Assembly: GCF_052072235.1 (NCBI RefSeq)
Contig: NZ_CM125436.1
Location: 1,854,001 to 1,918,000 of the forward strand
Reading direction: 5' to 3'
Source of the DNA: Brevibacillus_D fluminis_A
GTDB lineage: Bacteria > Bacillota > Bacilli > Brevibacillales > Brevibacillaceae
Length of the DNA stretch: 64,000 bases
The position numbers and the translations under genes are program-made. Numbering within the stretch: position 1 is the first letter of the stretch; each line of letters begins with the position of its first letter. The notes beneath the pieces were generated by a model. The model made no database searches, was not told the DNA's origin, and saw nothing but the letters and a program-made list of their open reading frames with translations. Shown piece by piece: positions 1 through 8,639 of this stretch.

Positions 1-2
1 GG

Positions 3-1004
3 ATCGAGACGCAAGCCCGCGACGAATTCCATCAGATGGGGCTGGAATTAAATAAAATGGTGCTGGGCATGAAAAGCATGATCAGCGAAATTGCCGCTTC
101 GTCAAAAACGACGCGGTCGATCAGCCAGCAGCAGTCCAAACAGGCGGACGAACTGGCGGAGACGTTTGAGGAGCTGACGGGCATCATGAGCGAGTTCCAT
201 GCAGGAGCGGGCCAGCAGGCGACAGGCACCAGACAAGCGACGGAGCGGCTGGAGGAAGTGCTGCAGCGGCTCATGGAAATACGCGAGGCGGCCGTCGTCG
301 CCCGGGAACTCGGCAAGCGAGCGGCCGTCGTGACGTCCGATGGAACGAAAGCGGTTTCGTCCGCATCGAACCAGATGGTCCAGATGGAGGCTGCGATGAA
401 CGGAACGGCCAACCGCATTCAAGAGCTGGCCAAAGGCGCCGAGCTGATCAGCGAGCAGGCAACGTCGATCACGCGGATCGCGCGCCAAACCAACACGCTT
501 GCGCTCAATGCGAGCATCGAAGCAGCGCGGGCAGGCGAGCATGGCCGCGGCTTTGCGGTCGTGGCTGGCGAAGTGCGCCAGCTTGCGGAAGAAACCACCC
601 GCTTTGCGGAACAGATCGTCGCCACGATCCAGATGATCCATCAGGAAGCCGCGCGCGCAAGGCAAGATTCGCAGGAGGGTCTTCATGTGCTTTTGGCTGC
701 GAATAAGGAAGTGACGGAAGCCGGCCAAGCCATTCGTTCGCTGGAAGCGGTTGTCAAAGAAAATGAACGGCAGTCCGTCCAAAATGAGGAACGGGCCGAA
801 GCGGTTTTGGATAATTGTCGCAGCGTTATGCAAACAATAAAACAAGTGGAAGCGATCGCCCACGAGTTTTCCGAGAGCGTCGCCGAAGCGGCATCGGCTG
901 TAGAGGGTCAGACCGAAGCGGTCAACCGGCTTGCGCTCGAGTCGAATCAATTGTCGATTCAGGCGGAAAAGCTGGAAACCATTGTCGAGCGATTCCGCTA
1001 TTGA
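3..1004 (+). CDS. Methyl-accepting chemotaxis protein, C-terminal part (5' end outside window)
   Basis: The reading frame is open from the first bases of the window, so the sensory and membrane part lies upstream. What remains is the long helical cytoplasmic domain of a chemoreceptor. The conserved hairpin tip is visible (NTLALNASIEAARAGEHGRG followed by FAVVAGEVRQLAEE), which in this family binds CheW and CheA. The flanking Gln/Glu-rich heptads are typical of the adaptation region. No recognisable terminator follows before the hem promoter. The ligand cannot be told from this fragment. Confidence 0.93.
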   Translation: METQARDEFHQMGLELNKMVLGMKSMISEIAASSKTTRSISQQQSKQADELAETFEELTGIMSEFHAGAGQQATGTRQATERLEEVLQRLMEIREAAVVARELGKRAAVVTSDGTKAVSSASNQMVQMEAAMNGTANRIQELAKGAELISEQATSITRIARQTNTLALNASIEAARAGEHGRGFAVVAGEVRQLAEETTRFAEQIVATIQMIHQEAARARQDSQEGLHVLLAANKEVTEAGQAIRSLEAVVKENERQSVQNEERAEAVLDNCRSVMQTIKQVEAIAHEFSESVAEAASAVEGQTEAVNRLALESNQLSIQAEKLETIVERFRY

Positions 1005-1076
1005 TGGCGCAAGTGTCGGAATCAGCAAGGTCGTAATAAACTTTTCACATTTTAAACCCCTCTATTACGGACATAA

Positions 1077-1085
1077 TGATATAAT
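1077..1085 (+). promoter_or_regulatory. Putative extended -10 promoter of the hem operon
   Basis: TGATATAAT at 1077-1085 is a consensus -10 with the TG extension. No good -35 hexamer lies 16-18 bases upstream, which fits an extended -10 promoter. It would start transcription near 1092, about 33 bases before the hemA start. I looked for a PerR box, which controls hemA in B. subtilis, and found only a poor match. Confidence 0.5.
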
Positions 1086-1124
1086 GAGAGTGCAATTTGA
1101 ACGATGACGTTTGGGAGGAAGACC

Positions 1125-2483
1125 ATGGATATCCTGCTAGTGGGACTAAACTATAAAACAGCACCTGTCGAAATTCGGGAGAAATTTACATTCAACGACG
1201 ACAGCACACCCAGGGCGCTGCACCTTCTCTCTCAGACGAAAAGCATCGTCGAAAGTGTCATTATCGGTACGTGCAACCGCACGGAGATTTATGTGGTGTG
1301 CGATCAGCTACATACAGGCCGTTTTTATACGCGCAATTTTCTCGCGGACTGGTTCGGCATCGACAAGGAACAGTTCCAGCCGTATTTATATATCAAAGAA
1401 AACGAAGAAGCGATTGAGCATTTGTTCAACGTAGCCTGTGGACTCGATTCCATGGTGATGGGTGAGACGCAGATTTTGGGCCAGGTGCGTTCCGCGTTTT
1501 TGCTGGCGCAGGAACACAAAGTCACCGGCACCGTGTTCAACACGCTTTTCCGCCAGGCTGTCACACTGGCAAAACGCGCGCATACCGAGACCGGCATCAA
1601 TGAAAATGCCGTTTCCGTCAGCTATGCGGCGATCGAGCTAGGCAAAAAGATTTTTGGCTCCTTCCATGACAAGCGGGTGCTGATTTTGGGCGCAGGCAAA
1701 ATGAGCGAGCTGACGGCCAAGCATCTGTCCGCAAACGGCGTCAACAAAGTGTGCGTCGTCAACCGGACGATCGAGCGAGCGCGTCTGCTCGCCGAAAAAT
1801 TCAACGGGGACGCAACCACCATGGAGCGCTTGCCCGAGCAGTTGCTTACAGCCGACATCGTGATTTCCTCGACCGGTGCTACCGGCTATGTGCTGACCAA
1901 AGACAGCCTGGCGCCGATCGTGAAAAAACGCAAGCATCGTCCGCTGTTTATGATCGATATCGCCGTGCCGCGCGATTTGGACCCGGCCTTGCATGAGCTG
2001 GACAACGTATATCTTTACGACATCGATGATTTACAAGGAATCGTTGCGACCAATCTGGAAGAGCGCCAGCAAGCCGCTGCCGCGATCCGCGAAATGATTT
2101 GCGAGGAGATCGTCGCCTTCACGTCCTGGCTGCAAACGCTGGGCGTGGTGCCGCTCATTTCCGCGCTCCGCGAAAAAGCGTTCGCCATTCACGGCGATGC
2201 GATGGACAAAATCGAGAGCAAGCTGCCGAATTTGACCGAACGGGAACTGCACATTATCCGCAAGCATACAAAAGGAATTATCAATCAAATTTTGCATGAC
2301 CCGGTTGTCCGTTTGAAAGAGCTGGCTGTTCAAAAAAGCGGGGATGACGTTCTGGAGATCTTTTCATCCATTTTTGCGTTGGAAGACATTTTGGAACGCA
2401 ACAAAAAGGAAAGCGAATGGGAGCTTGCCAAAAAACAGCAAACCGTTCGTGAGAAACTGGTTCCTTCCCGGATCAACGACTAA
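1125..2483 (+). CDS. hemA: Glutamyl-tRNA reductase
   Basis: Catalyses the NADPH-dependent reduction of glutamyl-tRNA to glutamate-1-semialdehyde, the first committed step of C5-pathway tetrapyrrole synthesis. The protein is 452 residues, normal for the family. It has the N-terminal VGLNYKTAPVEIREKF signature and the catalytic cysteine at residue 50 in GTCNRTEIY. The NADPH domain begins around residue 190 (VLILGAGKMSELTAKHL), followed by the C-terminal dimerisation helices. An upstream in-frame ATG at 1104 exists, but the GGGAGGAAG ribosome site at 1113-1121 places the start at 1125. First gene of an eight-gene operon ending with hemL. Confidence 0.97.
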   Translation: MDILLVGLNYKTAPVEIREKFTFNDDSTPRALHLLSQTKSIVESVIIGTCNRTEIYVVCDQLHTGRFYTRNFLADWFGIDKEQFQPYLYIKENEEAIEHLFNVACGLDSMVMGETQILGQVRSAFLLAQEHKVTGTVFNTLFRQAVTLAKRAHTETGINENAVSVSYAAIELGKKIFGSFHDKRVLILGAGKMSELTAKHLSANGVNKVCVVNRTIERARLLAEKFNGDATTMERLPEQLLTADIVISSTGATGYVLTKDSLAPIVKKRKHRPLFMIDIAVPRDLDPALHELDNVYLYDIDDLQGIVATNLEERQQAAAAIREMICEEIVAFTSWLQTLGVVPLISALREKAFAIHGDAMDKIESKLPNLTERELHIIRKHTKGIINQILHDPVVRLKELAVQKSGDDVLEIFSSIFALEDILERNKKESEWELAKKQQTVREKLVPSRIND

Positions 2484-2507
2484 ACGTTTTGCCTACAAAT
2501 AGAAAGG

Positions 2508-2541
2508 AGAACGGGCTTGCCGTAAAGGGTGCCCGTTCTTT
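2508..2541 (+). other. Hairpin between hemA and hemX
   Basis: A perfect 9-bp inverted repeat, AGAACGGGC (2508-2516) and GCCCGTTCT (2531-2539), has a 14-base loop and is followed by a weak T stretch (TTTAT). It sits inside the operon, so it may be a partial terminator or an RNA processing or stability element that sets the hemA to downstream ratio. Role inferred. Confidence 0.55.
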
Positions 2542-2562
2542 ATGCGAAAGAGGGGAGAAGAG

Positions 2563-3381
2563 ATGGCAGATGTAAGATGGGTCTATGATGTTACCATCTT
2601 TCTCTACGCGGCGAGCGTCCTCTTCTATTTTCATGACTTCTTGCAAAGCAACCGAAAAGTCAACCGACTGGCTTTTGGGTTGCTTGCCGTCGTTTGGTGC
2701 CTGCAAACCGTCTTTTTCGTCTCGCAAATGACCGCGAAGTTGTACTTCCCGGTTCTTACTTTGTTTGAGACGCTATTTTTTTATTCATGGGTGCTGGTCA
2801 CGCTCTCCATGGTCATGAATTATTTATTCAGGATTGACTTAATTGTCTTTTTTACCAATGTAATCGGGTTCGTCGTGCTTTCGCTCTCCATGTTCGCGCA
2901 GGAGACGGAGATGATCGAGCAGACCAAGGCGTTGACATCGGAGCTGCTGTTCATCCACATCACCCTGGCGTTGATCAGCTATGCGGCCTTTTCCCTTTCG
3001 CTTGTGTTCTCCATCATGTATTTGGTGCAGCACTACATGCTCAAACGGAAGCGCTGGTCGCCGCTGTTCCGGCGCTTGCCGAGCCTTGAGCGGCTGGAGC
3101 TGTTTTCCGATCGGCTCAACATGATCGGCTTGCCCCTTTTGCTGTTGGGCGTGATTCTCGGCGCGATCTGGGGCCATCTCGTCTTGAACGGGCATTTTTG
3201 GCTCGATCCGAAAGTAGGGATGTCGACATTGGTATTGATCGGCTACTCCATCGTCATGTATCAGCGCATTACGGACAAATGGCGTGGGAGCAGGCTGGCG
3301 GTTAGCAATCTGGTTGCGTTTTCATTGCTGCTGCTGAACTTCCTGTTTACGGACATATCTGGTTTTCATCGTTGGATGTAG
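2563..3381 (+). CDS. hemX: HemX, CcsA-like integral membrane protein
   Basis: A 272-residue polytopic protein of the HemX/CcsA (ResC-like cytochrome c assembly) type with about eight hydrophobic segments. In B. subtilis HemX lowers the cellular level of HemA protein; the same role is assumed here from position directly after hemA. The chosen ATG at 2563 follows GAGGGGAGAAG at a normal distance; the ATG at 2542 lacks a ribosome site. Histidines in and near the membrane segments (HDF near the N terminus, a WGH motif around residue 205) are compatible with haem handling, but ligands cannot be proven from sequence. Confidence 0.88.
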   Translation: MADVRWVYDVTIFLYAASVLFYFHDFLQSNRKVNRLAFGLLAVVWCLQTVFFVSQMTAKLYFPVLTLFETLFFYSWVLVTLSMVMNYLFRIDLIVFFTNVIGFVVLSLSMFAQETEMIEQTKALTSELLFIHITLALISYAAFSLSLVFSIMYLVQHYMLKRKRWSPLFRRLPSLERLELFSDRLNMIGLPLLLLGVILGAIWGHLVLNGHFWLDPKVGMSTLVLIGYSIVMYQRITDKWRGSRLAVSNLVAFSLLLLNFLFTDISGFHRWM

Positions 3382-3394
3382 AGGAGTTAGGTGT

Positions 3395-4045
3395 ATGGAT
3401 TCGTATTTTCCGATCGTGATCGACATACATGAAAAAAAGTGCCTGGTGGTAGGCGGCGGTGAGGTGGCGACGCGCAAAGTAGAGTCGCTTCTGCAGGCAG
3501 GTGCGGAAGTGACGGTCATCTCGCCGGAAGCGGGTGACAGCATCCGCGAATGGGCACAGGACGGGCGGCTGCACTGGCGAAACGAGGTGTTTTCGGAAAA
3601 CGATGTGACCGAATTCGCGTTCGTCATTGCCGCGACCAACCAAAGCGAGGTCAACTATGCCGTCTATGAAGCCGTTCGTCAATCGGGCGGCTGGGTCAAC
3701 ATCGTGGATCGGCCGGATCTGTGCAATTTCATTCTGCCGTCGGTGGTGAAACGCGGCAAGCTGACGATCTCGGTCTCTACGTCGGGGGCGAGCCCGGGGC
3801 TGGCGCGCAAAATCAAGCAAACGATCGAACAGGAGATTGGTCCGGAATATGAGGAATACGTCGATTTCCTGGCGCGGATTCGGCAGCAGGTGCTGGCGGA
3901 GGTAGACAATCACGGACAGCGCAAAAAGATTTTCCGCGAGCTTTTGCAAGATCGATTCGTAGAAGCGTCGGAAGCGGAGCGCTATGCGATGGCTGCTGAA
4001 TTGGTAAAGAATGTAGCAGAAGAGTATGTAGGGAGGCAATTATGA
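3395..4045 (+). CDS. Precorrin-2 dehydrogenase / sirohydrochlorin ferrochelatase-like protein
   Basis: A 216-residue member of the Met8p/SirC/YlnF family, which oxidises precorrin-2 to sirohydrochlorin with NAD; some members also insert iron to give sirohaem. The N-terminal NAD site is clear (CLVVGGGEVATRK, residues about 15-27). The family motifs FVIAATN, VDRPDLCNF and STSGASPGLARKIK follow. It overlaps hemC by 4 bases, so the two are translationally coupled. Together with the downstream CobA-HemD fusion it gives this operon a complete branch from uroporphyrinogen III to sirohydrochlorin or sirohaem. Whether it also chelates iron cannot be decided by eye. Confidence 0.9.
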   Translation: MDSYFPIVIDIHEKKCLVVGGGEVATRKVESLLQAGAEVTVISPEAGDSIREWAQDGRLHWRNEVFSENDVTEFAFVIAATNQSEVNYAVYEAVRQSGGWVNIVDRPDLCNFILPSVVKRGKLTISVSTSGASPGLARKIKQTIEQEIGPEYEEYVDFLARIRQQVLAEVDNHGQRKKIFRELLQDRFVEASEAERYAMAAELVKNVAEEYVGRQL

Positions 4046-4986
4046 AAAACTGGAAAGTAGGATCTCGCAAAAGCATGCTGGCCCTGACCCAGACCAATTG
4101 GGTCATCGAACAATTGAAAAAGCTGGATGCCGAGTCATCGTTTGAAGTGCATGAGATTGTGACAAAAGGGGACGTCGTTCTGGACGTGACGCTTTCCAAG
4201 GTGGGCGGCAAAGGCTTGTTCGTGAAAGAAATCGAGCAATCGCTCTTTGATAAAGAAACGGATATGGCGGTTCACAGCATGAAGGATATGCCATCCGAGC
4301 TGCCGGAAGGACTTGTGATCGGCGCGGTTCCAAAGCGGGTAGACCCGCGGGATGTGCTGATTTCGCTGACAGGAAAAACGCTCGATGAGCTGCCGACAGG
4401 GGCGGTTGTCGGAACGAGCAGCCTGCGCCGCGCTGCACAGCTGCTGAATTATCGCCCTGATTTGCAAATCCGCTCGATTCGCGGAAACATTGACACGCGC
4501 CTGCGCAAGCTGAAGGAAGAAGGCTTCGATGCGATTATCCTTGCGGCAGCAGGCTTGGAGCGGGTCAATTGGAACGGTACGATCACGCAATTTTTGCCGG
4601 TGGAAATCAGTTTGCCAGCGGTTGGCCAAGGGGCATTGGCGATCGAATGCCGCGCGGACGACACGGAAATGCTGGCTCTGCTGAAAAAATTCGACCATTT
4701 GCCGACGAAGCTTGCGGTTACTGCGGAGCGCGCATTCCTGCACAAAATGCAAGGGGGCTGCCAGGTACCGATCGGGGCATACGCAACGATTGAAGAAGGA
4801 ACCGGGGGCGCGCTGCCGCAAATCACCCTGACCGGCATGGTTGGAGCGCCGGATGGCTCTACCTTGATGAAACATACGATCACCGGAACCGATCCTGAGG
4901 TTCTTGGGGTACAGGTCGCGAATCACCTGCTGGATTTGGGTGCGGGTGAGATTTTGGCCAGCGTATTGGAGGAGAATGCACGATGA
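4042..4986 (+). CDS. hemC: Porphobilinogen deaminase (hydroxymethylbilane synthase)
   Basis: Joins four porphobilinogen units into hydroxymethylbilane. The 314-residue length is standard. Visible family signatures are VGSRKSMLALTQTNWV at the N terminus, HSMKDMPSELPEG, GTSSLRRAAQL and IRSIRGNIDTRLRKL. The cysteine that carries the dipyrromethane cofactor lies in the GGCQVPIGAYA motif near residue 240. The start overlaps the preceding stop (ATGA) behind GGGAGGCAATT. It also overlaps the next gene by 4 bases. Confidence 0.97.
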   Translation: MKNWKVGSRKSMLALTQTNWVIEQLKKLDAESSFEVHEIVTKGDVVLDVTLSKVGGKGLFVKEIEQSLFDKETDMAVHSMKDMPSELPEGLVIGAVPKRVDPRDVLISLTGKTLDELPTGAVVGTSSLRRAAQLLNYRPDLQIRSIRGNIDTRLRKLKEEGFDAIILAAAGLERVNWNGTITQFLPVEISLPAVGQGALAIECRADDTEMLALLKKFDHLPTKLAVTAERAFLHKMQGGCQVPIGAYATIEEGTGGALPQITLTGMVGAPDGSTLMKHTITGTDPEVLGVQVANHLLDLGAGEILASVLEENAR

Positions 4987-6491
4987 GCAAAGGCAAAGTA
5001 TATCTGGTTGGCGCAGGCCCGGGAGATCCCAAACTGATTACCGTCCGCGGATTGGAAACGATCAAGATTGCGGACTGCATCGTTTATGACCGGCTGGCCA
5101 GCCCGAGACTGCTTACCCATGCCAAGCCTGGCGTGGAACTGATTTACTGCGGGAAGCTGCCTGACCGCCACACATTGACACAGGAAGAAATCAATCAGGT
5201 TCTGGTGGATAAAGCATTGGAAGGCAAAATCGTCACACGGCTCAAAGGCGGGGACCCGTCGATTTTCGGCCGTGTGGGCGAAGAAGCGGAAGAGCTGGTG
5301 AAACACGAGATTCCGTTTGAGATCGTTCCGGGGATCACATCGGGGATCGCAGCGCCGGCATACGCAGGCATCCCGGTGACGCACCGTGATTTCAACTCCT
5401 CACTGGCTATTGTGACGGGGCATGAGCGCCCGGATAAGACGGTTTCCAGCGTGAACTGGGAAAAGCTGGCGACCGCTGTCGGGACCATCATCTTTTATAT
5501 GGGCGTGGGGAACCTTCCCTTTATCCGTGAGCAACTGATCAAGCACGGCCGTTCGCCGCAAACGCCGGTGGCGCTGGTGCGCTGGGGCACGACGATCGAC
5601 CAGGAAACGCTGGTTGGCACACTGGAAGACATCGTGGAAAAACGCGAAGCCGCAGGGCTTTCCAACCCGGCGATCATCATTGTCGGAGAAGTGGTGGAAC
5701 TTCGTGACAAGCTGCAATGGTTCGAGAAAAAACCGTTGTTCGGCAAACGCATTTTGGTTACACGCGCCCGCAGCCAGGCAAGCGAACTGTCCGAGCAAAT
5801 CGCCGAGCTGGGCGGAGAGCCGTTTGAATTTCCGCTGGTCAAAATGGTTTCGCCGGAAGACAGCAAGCCGCTTGACGATGCGATCCACCAGCTGGGCAGC
5901 TTTGACTGGGTCATGTTTACGAGCGCGAACGGGGTCGCCTTTTTCTTTAAACGACTGCGTGAGCTTGGCGTAGATATTCGGACAATGCGTGCCAAAATTG
6001 CCGCAGTCGGCCCGAAAACAGCGGCTGTGCTGGAGGAAAAAGGGTTAACCGTGGAAGTATTGCCCGGGGAATTTCGCGCGGAAGGCTTGCTGGATACGCT
6101 GCAAGGCCAGCTGAAGCCTGGAGAACGCGTCCTTTTGCCGCGTGCAGACATCGCGCGGGAGACGCTGCCAAAAGCGCTTCGTGAGCTAGGGCTCGACGTG
6201 ACGGAAGCAGACACCTATGATACGCTGATAGATGCGGAAAATATTGCCGAGACGCTTGAACTGCTGCAAGAAGGCGCAATTCATATCATCACCTTCACAA
6301 GCTCGTCTACGGTGAAAAATTTTGTTCAAGCCATGCAAGGGCATGACCTGACCCAGCTGCTGTCCGGTGTGAAAATCGCATGCATCGGTCCGATTACGGC
6401 TGATACAGCCCGCAGCTTGGGACTCGCTGTCGATTGGGTGGCGACAGATTATACGATTCAAGGCCTGCTTGACGTGATCAAGCAAGGGTAA
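4983..6491 (+). CDS. Fused uroporphyrinogen-III C-methyltransferase and uroporphyrinogen-III synthase
   Basis: A natural CobA-HemD fusion of 502 residues. Residues 1 to about 245 form the SAM-dependent methyltransferase (VYLVGAGPGDPKLITVRG, RLKGGDPSIFGRVGEEAEEL, GITSGIAAPAYAGIPVTHR, IVTGHE) that makes precorrin-2. From about residue 255 (GKRILVTRARSQASELSE) the two-lobed HemD domain begins, which cyclises hydroxymethylbilane to uroporphyrinogen III. The fusion puts the substrate-making and siroheme-committing steps on one chain. It overlaps hemC by four bases. B. subtilis has separate proteins for these steps. Confidence 0.95.
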   Translation: MSKGKVYLVGAGPGDPKLITVRGLETIKIADCIVYDRLASPRLLTHAKPGVELIYCGKLPDRHTLTQEEINQVLVDKALEGKIVTRLKGGDPSIFGRVGEEAEELVKHEIPFEIVPGITSGIAAPAYAGIPVTHRDFNSSLAIVTGHERPDKTVSSVNWEKLATAVGTIIFYMGVGNLPFIREQLIKHGRSPQTPVALVRWGTTIDQETLVGTLEDIVEKREAAGLSNPAIIIVGEVVELRDKLQWFEKKPLFGKRILVTRARSQASELSEQIAELGGEPFEFPLVKMVSPEDSKPLDDAIHQLGSFDWVMFTSANGVAFFFKRLRELGVDIRTMRAKIAAVGPKTAAVLEEKGLTVEVLPGEFRAEGLLDTLQGQLKPGERVLLPRADIARETLPKALRELGLDVTEADTYDTLIDAENIAETLELLQEGAIHIITFTSSSTVKNFVQAMQGHDLTQLLSGVKIACIGPITADTARSLGLAVDWVATDYTIQGLLDVIKQG

Positions 6492-6504
6492 GGAGGAGAA
6501 ACAC

Positions 6505-7482
6505 GTGGCACTTTCATTCGATCGTCATCGCCGTCTTCGTACAAGTCCGGCGATGCGCAATCTGGTCCGTGAATTTCATGTTCGCAAAGAAGATTTGATT
6601 TACCCGCTGTTCGTTGTGGAAGGAACGGGTGTGAAAAACGAGATTTCCTCGATGCCGGGCGTTTATCAATTTTCGCTCGACCGCTTGCATGAAGAACTGG
6701 ACGAAATCGTAGCGCTCGGGATTCAGTCGGTCCTGATGTTCGGCATTCCCGATGAAAAAGACGCTTGCGGCTCGCAAGGCTATGCAGAGGAAGGCATCGT
6801 GCAAAAAGCGATTCGCCAAATCAAGGAAACGCATCCTCAGCTGGTCGTCGTTGCCGATACATGCCTGTGCGAGTACACGGACCACGGCCACTGTGGCGTC
6901 ATCCATAATCACGATGTAGACAATGATGAGTCGCTGGAACTGCTGGCGAAAACGGCTGTATCGCAAGCAAGAGCAGGTGCGGACATCATCGCTCCGTCGA
7001 ACATGATGGACGGTTTCGTGATTGCCATCCGTCAGGCGCTGGACGAAGCAGGCTTTACGAATATCCCGATCATGTCCTATGCGGTAAAATACGCTTCCGC
7101 TTACTACGGCCCGTTCCGTGAGGCGGCAGAATCCACGCCGCAGTTCGGCGATCGCAAAACGTACCAGATGGACCCGGCCAATGCGCGCGAAGGCTTGCGC
7201 GAAGCCGCTTCCGATATTGCCGAAGGCGCGGATTTCCTGATCGTCAAGCCGGGGCTTGCTTACATGGACATGGTGCACCGCCTGCGCGAGAAGTTCGACG
7301 TGCCGATGGTTGTGTACAATGTGAGCGCCGAATACTCCATGGTGAAAGCTGCCGCGTTGAACGGCTGGATCGATGAAGAGCGGATTGTCATGGAAACAAT
7401 GGTTGGCTTCAAACGCGCAGGTGCGGACTTGATCATTACCTACCACGCAAAAGATGTTGCCAAATGGCTGGGAGGGAACTAA
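6505..7482 (+). CDS. hemB: Delta-aminolevulinic acid dehydratase (porphobilinogen synthase)
   Basis: Condenses two 5-aminolevulinate molecules into porphobilinogen. 325 residues with a GTG start behind AAGGAGGAGAAACAC. The zinc-type active-site cysteines are present at residues 120, 122 and 130 (DTCLCEYTDHGHCG), so this is a zinc enzyme rather than the magnesium-only form. The Schiff-base lysine regions are recognisable as YAVKYASAYYGPFR and VKPGLAYMD. Thirteen bases separate it from the preceding fusion gene. Confidence 0.97.
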   Translation: MALSFDRHRRLRTSPAMRNLVREFHVRKEDLIYPLFVVEGTGVKNEISSMPGVYQFSLDRLHEELDEIVALGIQSVLMFGIPDEKDACGSQGYAEEGIVQKAIRQIKETHPQLVVVADTCLCEYTDHGHCGVIHNHDVDNDESLELLAKTAVSQARAGADIIAPSNMMDGFVIAIRQALDEAGFTNIPIMSYAVKYASAYYGPFREAAESTPQFGDRKTYQMDPANAREGLREAASDIAEGADFLIVKPGLAYMDMVHRLREKFDVPMVVYNVSAEYSMVKAAALNGWIDEERIVMETMVGFKRAGADLIITYHAKDVAKWLGGN

Positions 7483-7484
7483 CG

Positions 7485-8537
7485 ATGTCAGTTGATTTGT
7501 TGGATGCAGTCGATAAAGAGATTTTGGACTTGGTACAAAAGGAAATTCCGCTTGTAGCAGAGCCGTTCAAAGAGCTGGCGGAAAAAGTGGGCATTTCCGA
7601 GGAAGAATTTTTGCAGCGTCTGAACAAGATGAAAGGCGAGTCGATCCGCCAAATTTCCGCGATCTGTGACACCAAGGCATTGGGGTACAAATCCAGCCTG
7701 GTTGCCGCTCGCATCGCGCCAGACAAGCTCGATGAAATGGCGAAAGTGTTCAACCAGCATCCGGGCATTACGCACAACTACAAGCGCAACCATGATTTCA
7801 ACCTGTGGTTCACCATCGCGGTTCCGCCTAACAGCCGTTTTGGCCTGGAAAAAACCGTTGAGATTCTCGGCGAAATGGCAAATGTCGAGTCGATCCGCAT
7901 TTTGCCGACGCTGAAGCTGTACAAGATCGGCGTGCAGCTCGACGTGAAAAAAGAGAGCGAGGCCAATGCCAAAGCAGCGCCTACCTATACCGAGGAGATG
8001 CGCCAGGCGGCGATGAATATGGAATTGACCGACAGCGACATCAAGGCGATTCTGGAGCTGCAAAAAGACCTGGAGATCACGTCCCGTCCGTTCGATGTGC
8101 TGGCTGCCAACGCCGGCATGACGACAGACGAGCTGCTTGGTCATGCGCACAAGCTGGTCGAGCGCGGTCAAATGCGCCGTTTCTCCGCTGTATTGAACCA
8201 CCGCAAAGCAGGCTTCCGCGCCAACGGCATGGGTGTATGGAACGTACCGGAAGACCAAGCGAACGAAATCGGCCTGAAAATGGGTTCGTTCCGCGCCGTC
8301 AGCCACTGCTACCTGCGTCCGACCTATCCAGACTGGAAATACAACATTTTCACGATGGTTCACGGCCGCGACATGGAAGAGTGCGAATCGATTCTGCAAG
8401 CGATCGAGGACGAGACCGGCATTACGGACCGGATCACGCTGTACTCCACAAAAGAATACAAAAAGACGCGCGTTTCGTACTTCACACCGGAAATTTATGA
8501 GTGGGAAGAGGAAGTGGCGCAACGTCTCGGGCTGTAA
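7485..8537 (+). CDS. Double-domain Lrp/AsnC-like protein, probable fused sirohaem decarboxylase (AhbA-AhbB / NirDLGH type)
   Basis: A 350-residue protein of two tandem Lrp/AsnC-type units (about 1-165 and 185-350). Each has a winged-helix-like N-terminal part and a ferredoxin-like part. A simple transcription regulator would normally be one unit of about 150 residues. The first unit carries HNYKRNHDFNLWFTI from H97 and the second carries SHCYLRPTYPDWKYNIFTM with H274, the pattern I associate with AhbA/AhbB and NirD/L/G/H. Those enzymes decarboxylate sirohaem to 12,18-didecarboxysirohaem for the alternative haem or haem d1 pathway. It lies between hemB and hemL, and the operon encodes sirohaem precursors. 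The start at 7485 is set by GGGAGGGAAC. A DNA-binding role is not excluded. Confidence 0.72.
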   Translation: MSVDLLDAVDKEILDLVQKEIPLVAEPFKELAEKVGISEEEFLQRLNKMKGESIRQISAICDTKALGYKSSLVAARIAPDKLDEMAKVFNQHPGITHNYKRNHDFNLWFTIAVPPNSRFGLEKTVEILGEMANVESIRILPTLKLYKIGVQLDVKKESEANAKAAPTYTEEMRQAAMNMELTDSDIKAILELQKDLEITSRPFDVLAANAGMTTDELLGHAHKLVERGQMRRFSAVLNHRKAGFRANGMGVWNVPEDQANEIGLKMGSFRAVSHCYLRPTYPDWKYNIFTMVHGRDMEECESILQAIEDETGITDRITLYSTKEYKKTRVSYFTPEIYEWEEEVAQRLGL

Positions 8538-8571
8538 GAGCAGCGCCCGGCGTTTACCGATTTCATAGCTG

Positions 8572-8608
8572 ACAGCGCTTGTTGACGAGATCCACAGACA
8601 AGCGCTGT
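8572..8608 (+). other. Perfect 11-bp inverted repeat between the ahb-like gene and hemL
   Basis: ACAGCGCTTGT (8572-8582) and ACAAGCGCTGT (8598-8608) form a strong stem with a 15-base loop. No T run follows, so it is not a classical terminator. The 102-base gap is the longest in the operon. The hairpin may protect or divide the message, or be an operator. I see no promoter that I trust between it and hemL. Confidence 0.55.
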
Positions 8609-8639
8609 TCGCACATCACAATACTTGAGGTGAATCCCT

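Noticed and set aside
102..1028. 308-codon minus-strand frame opposite the chemoreceptor gene
   Set aside because: Low-complexity shadow of a GC-rich, strongly coding plus-strand gene; no ribosome site or recognisable motif.
1071..1085. PerR box at the hemA promoter
   Set aside because: The two ATAAT elements are in direct, not inverted, orientation, so the required 7-1-7 palindrome is missing.
7485..8537. Plain Lrp/AsnC transcription factor
   Set aside because: Twice the usual length with two units, and lies inside a sirohaem-capable operon; kept only as an alternative.
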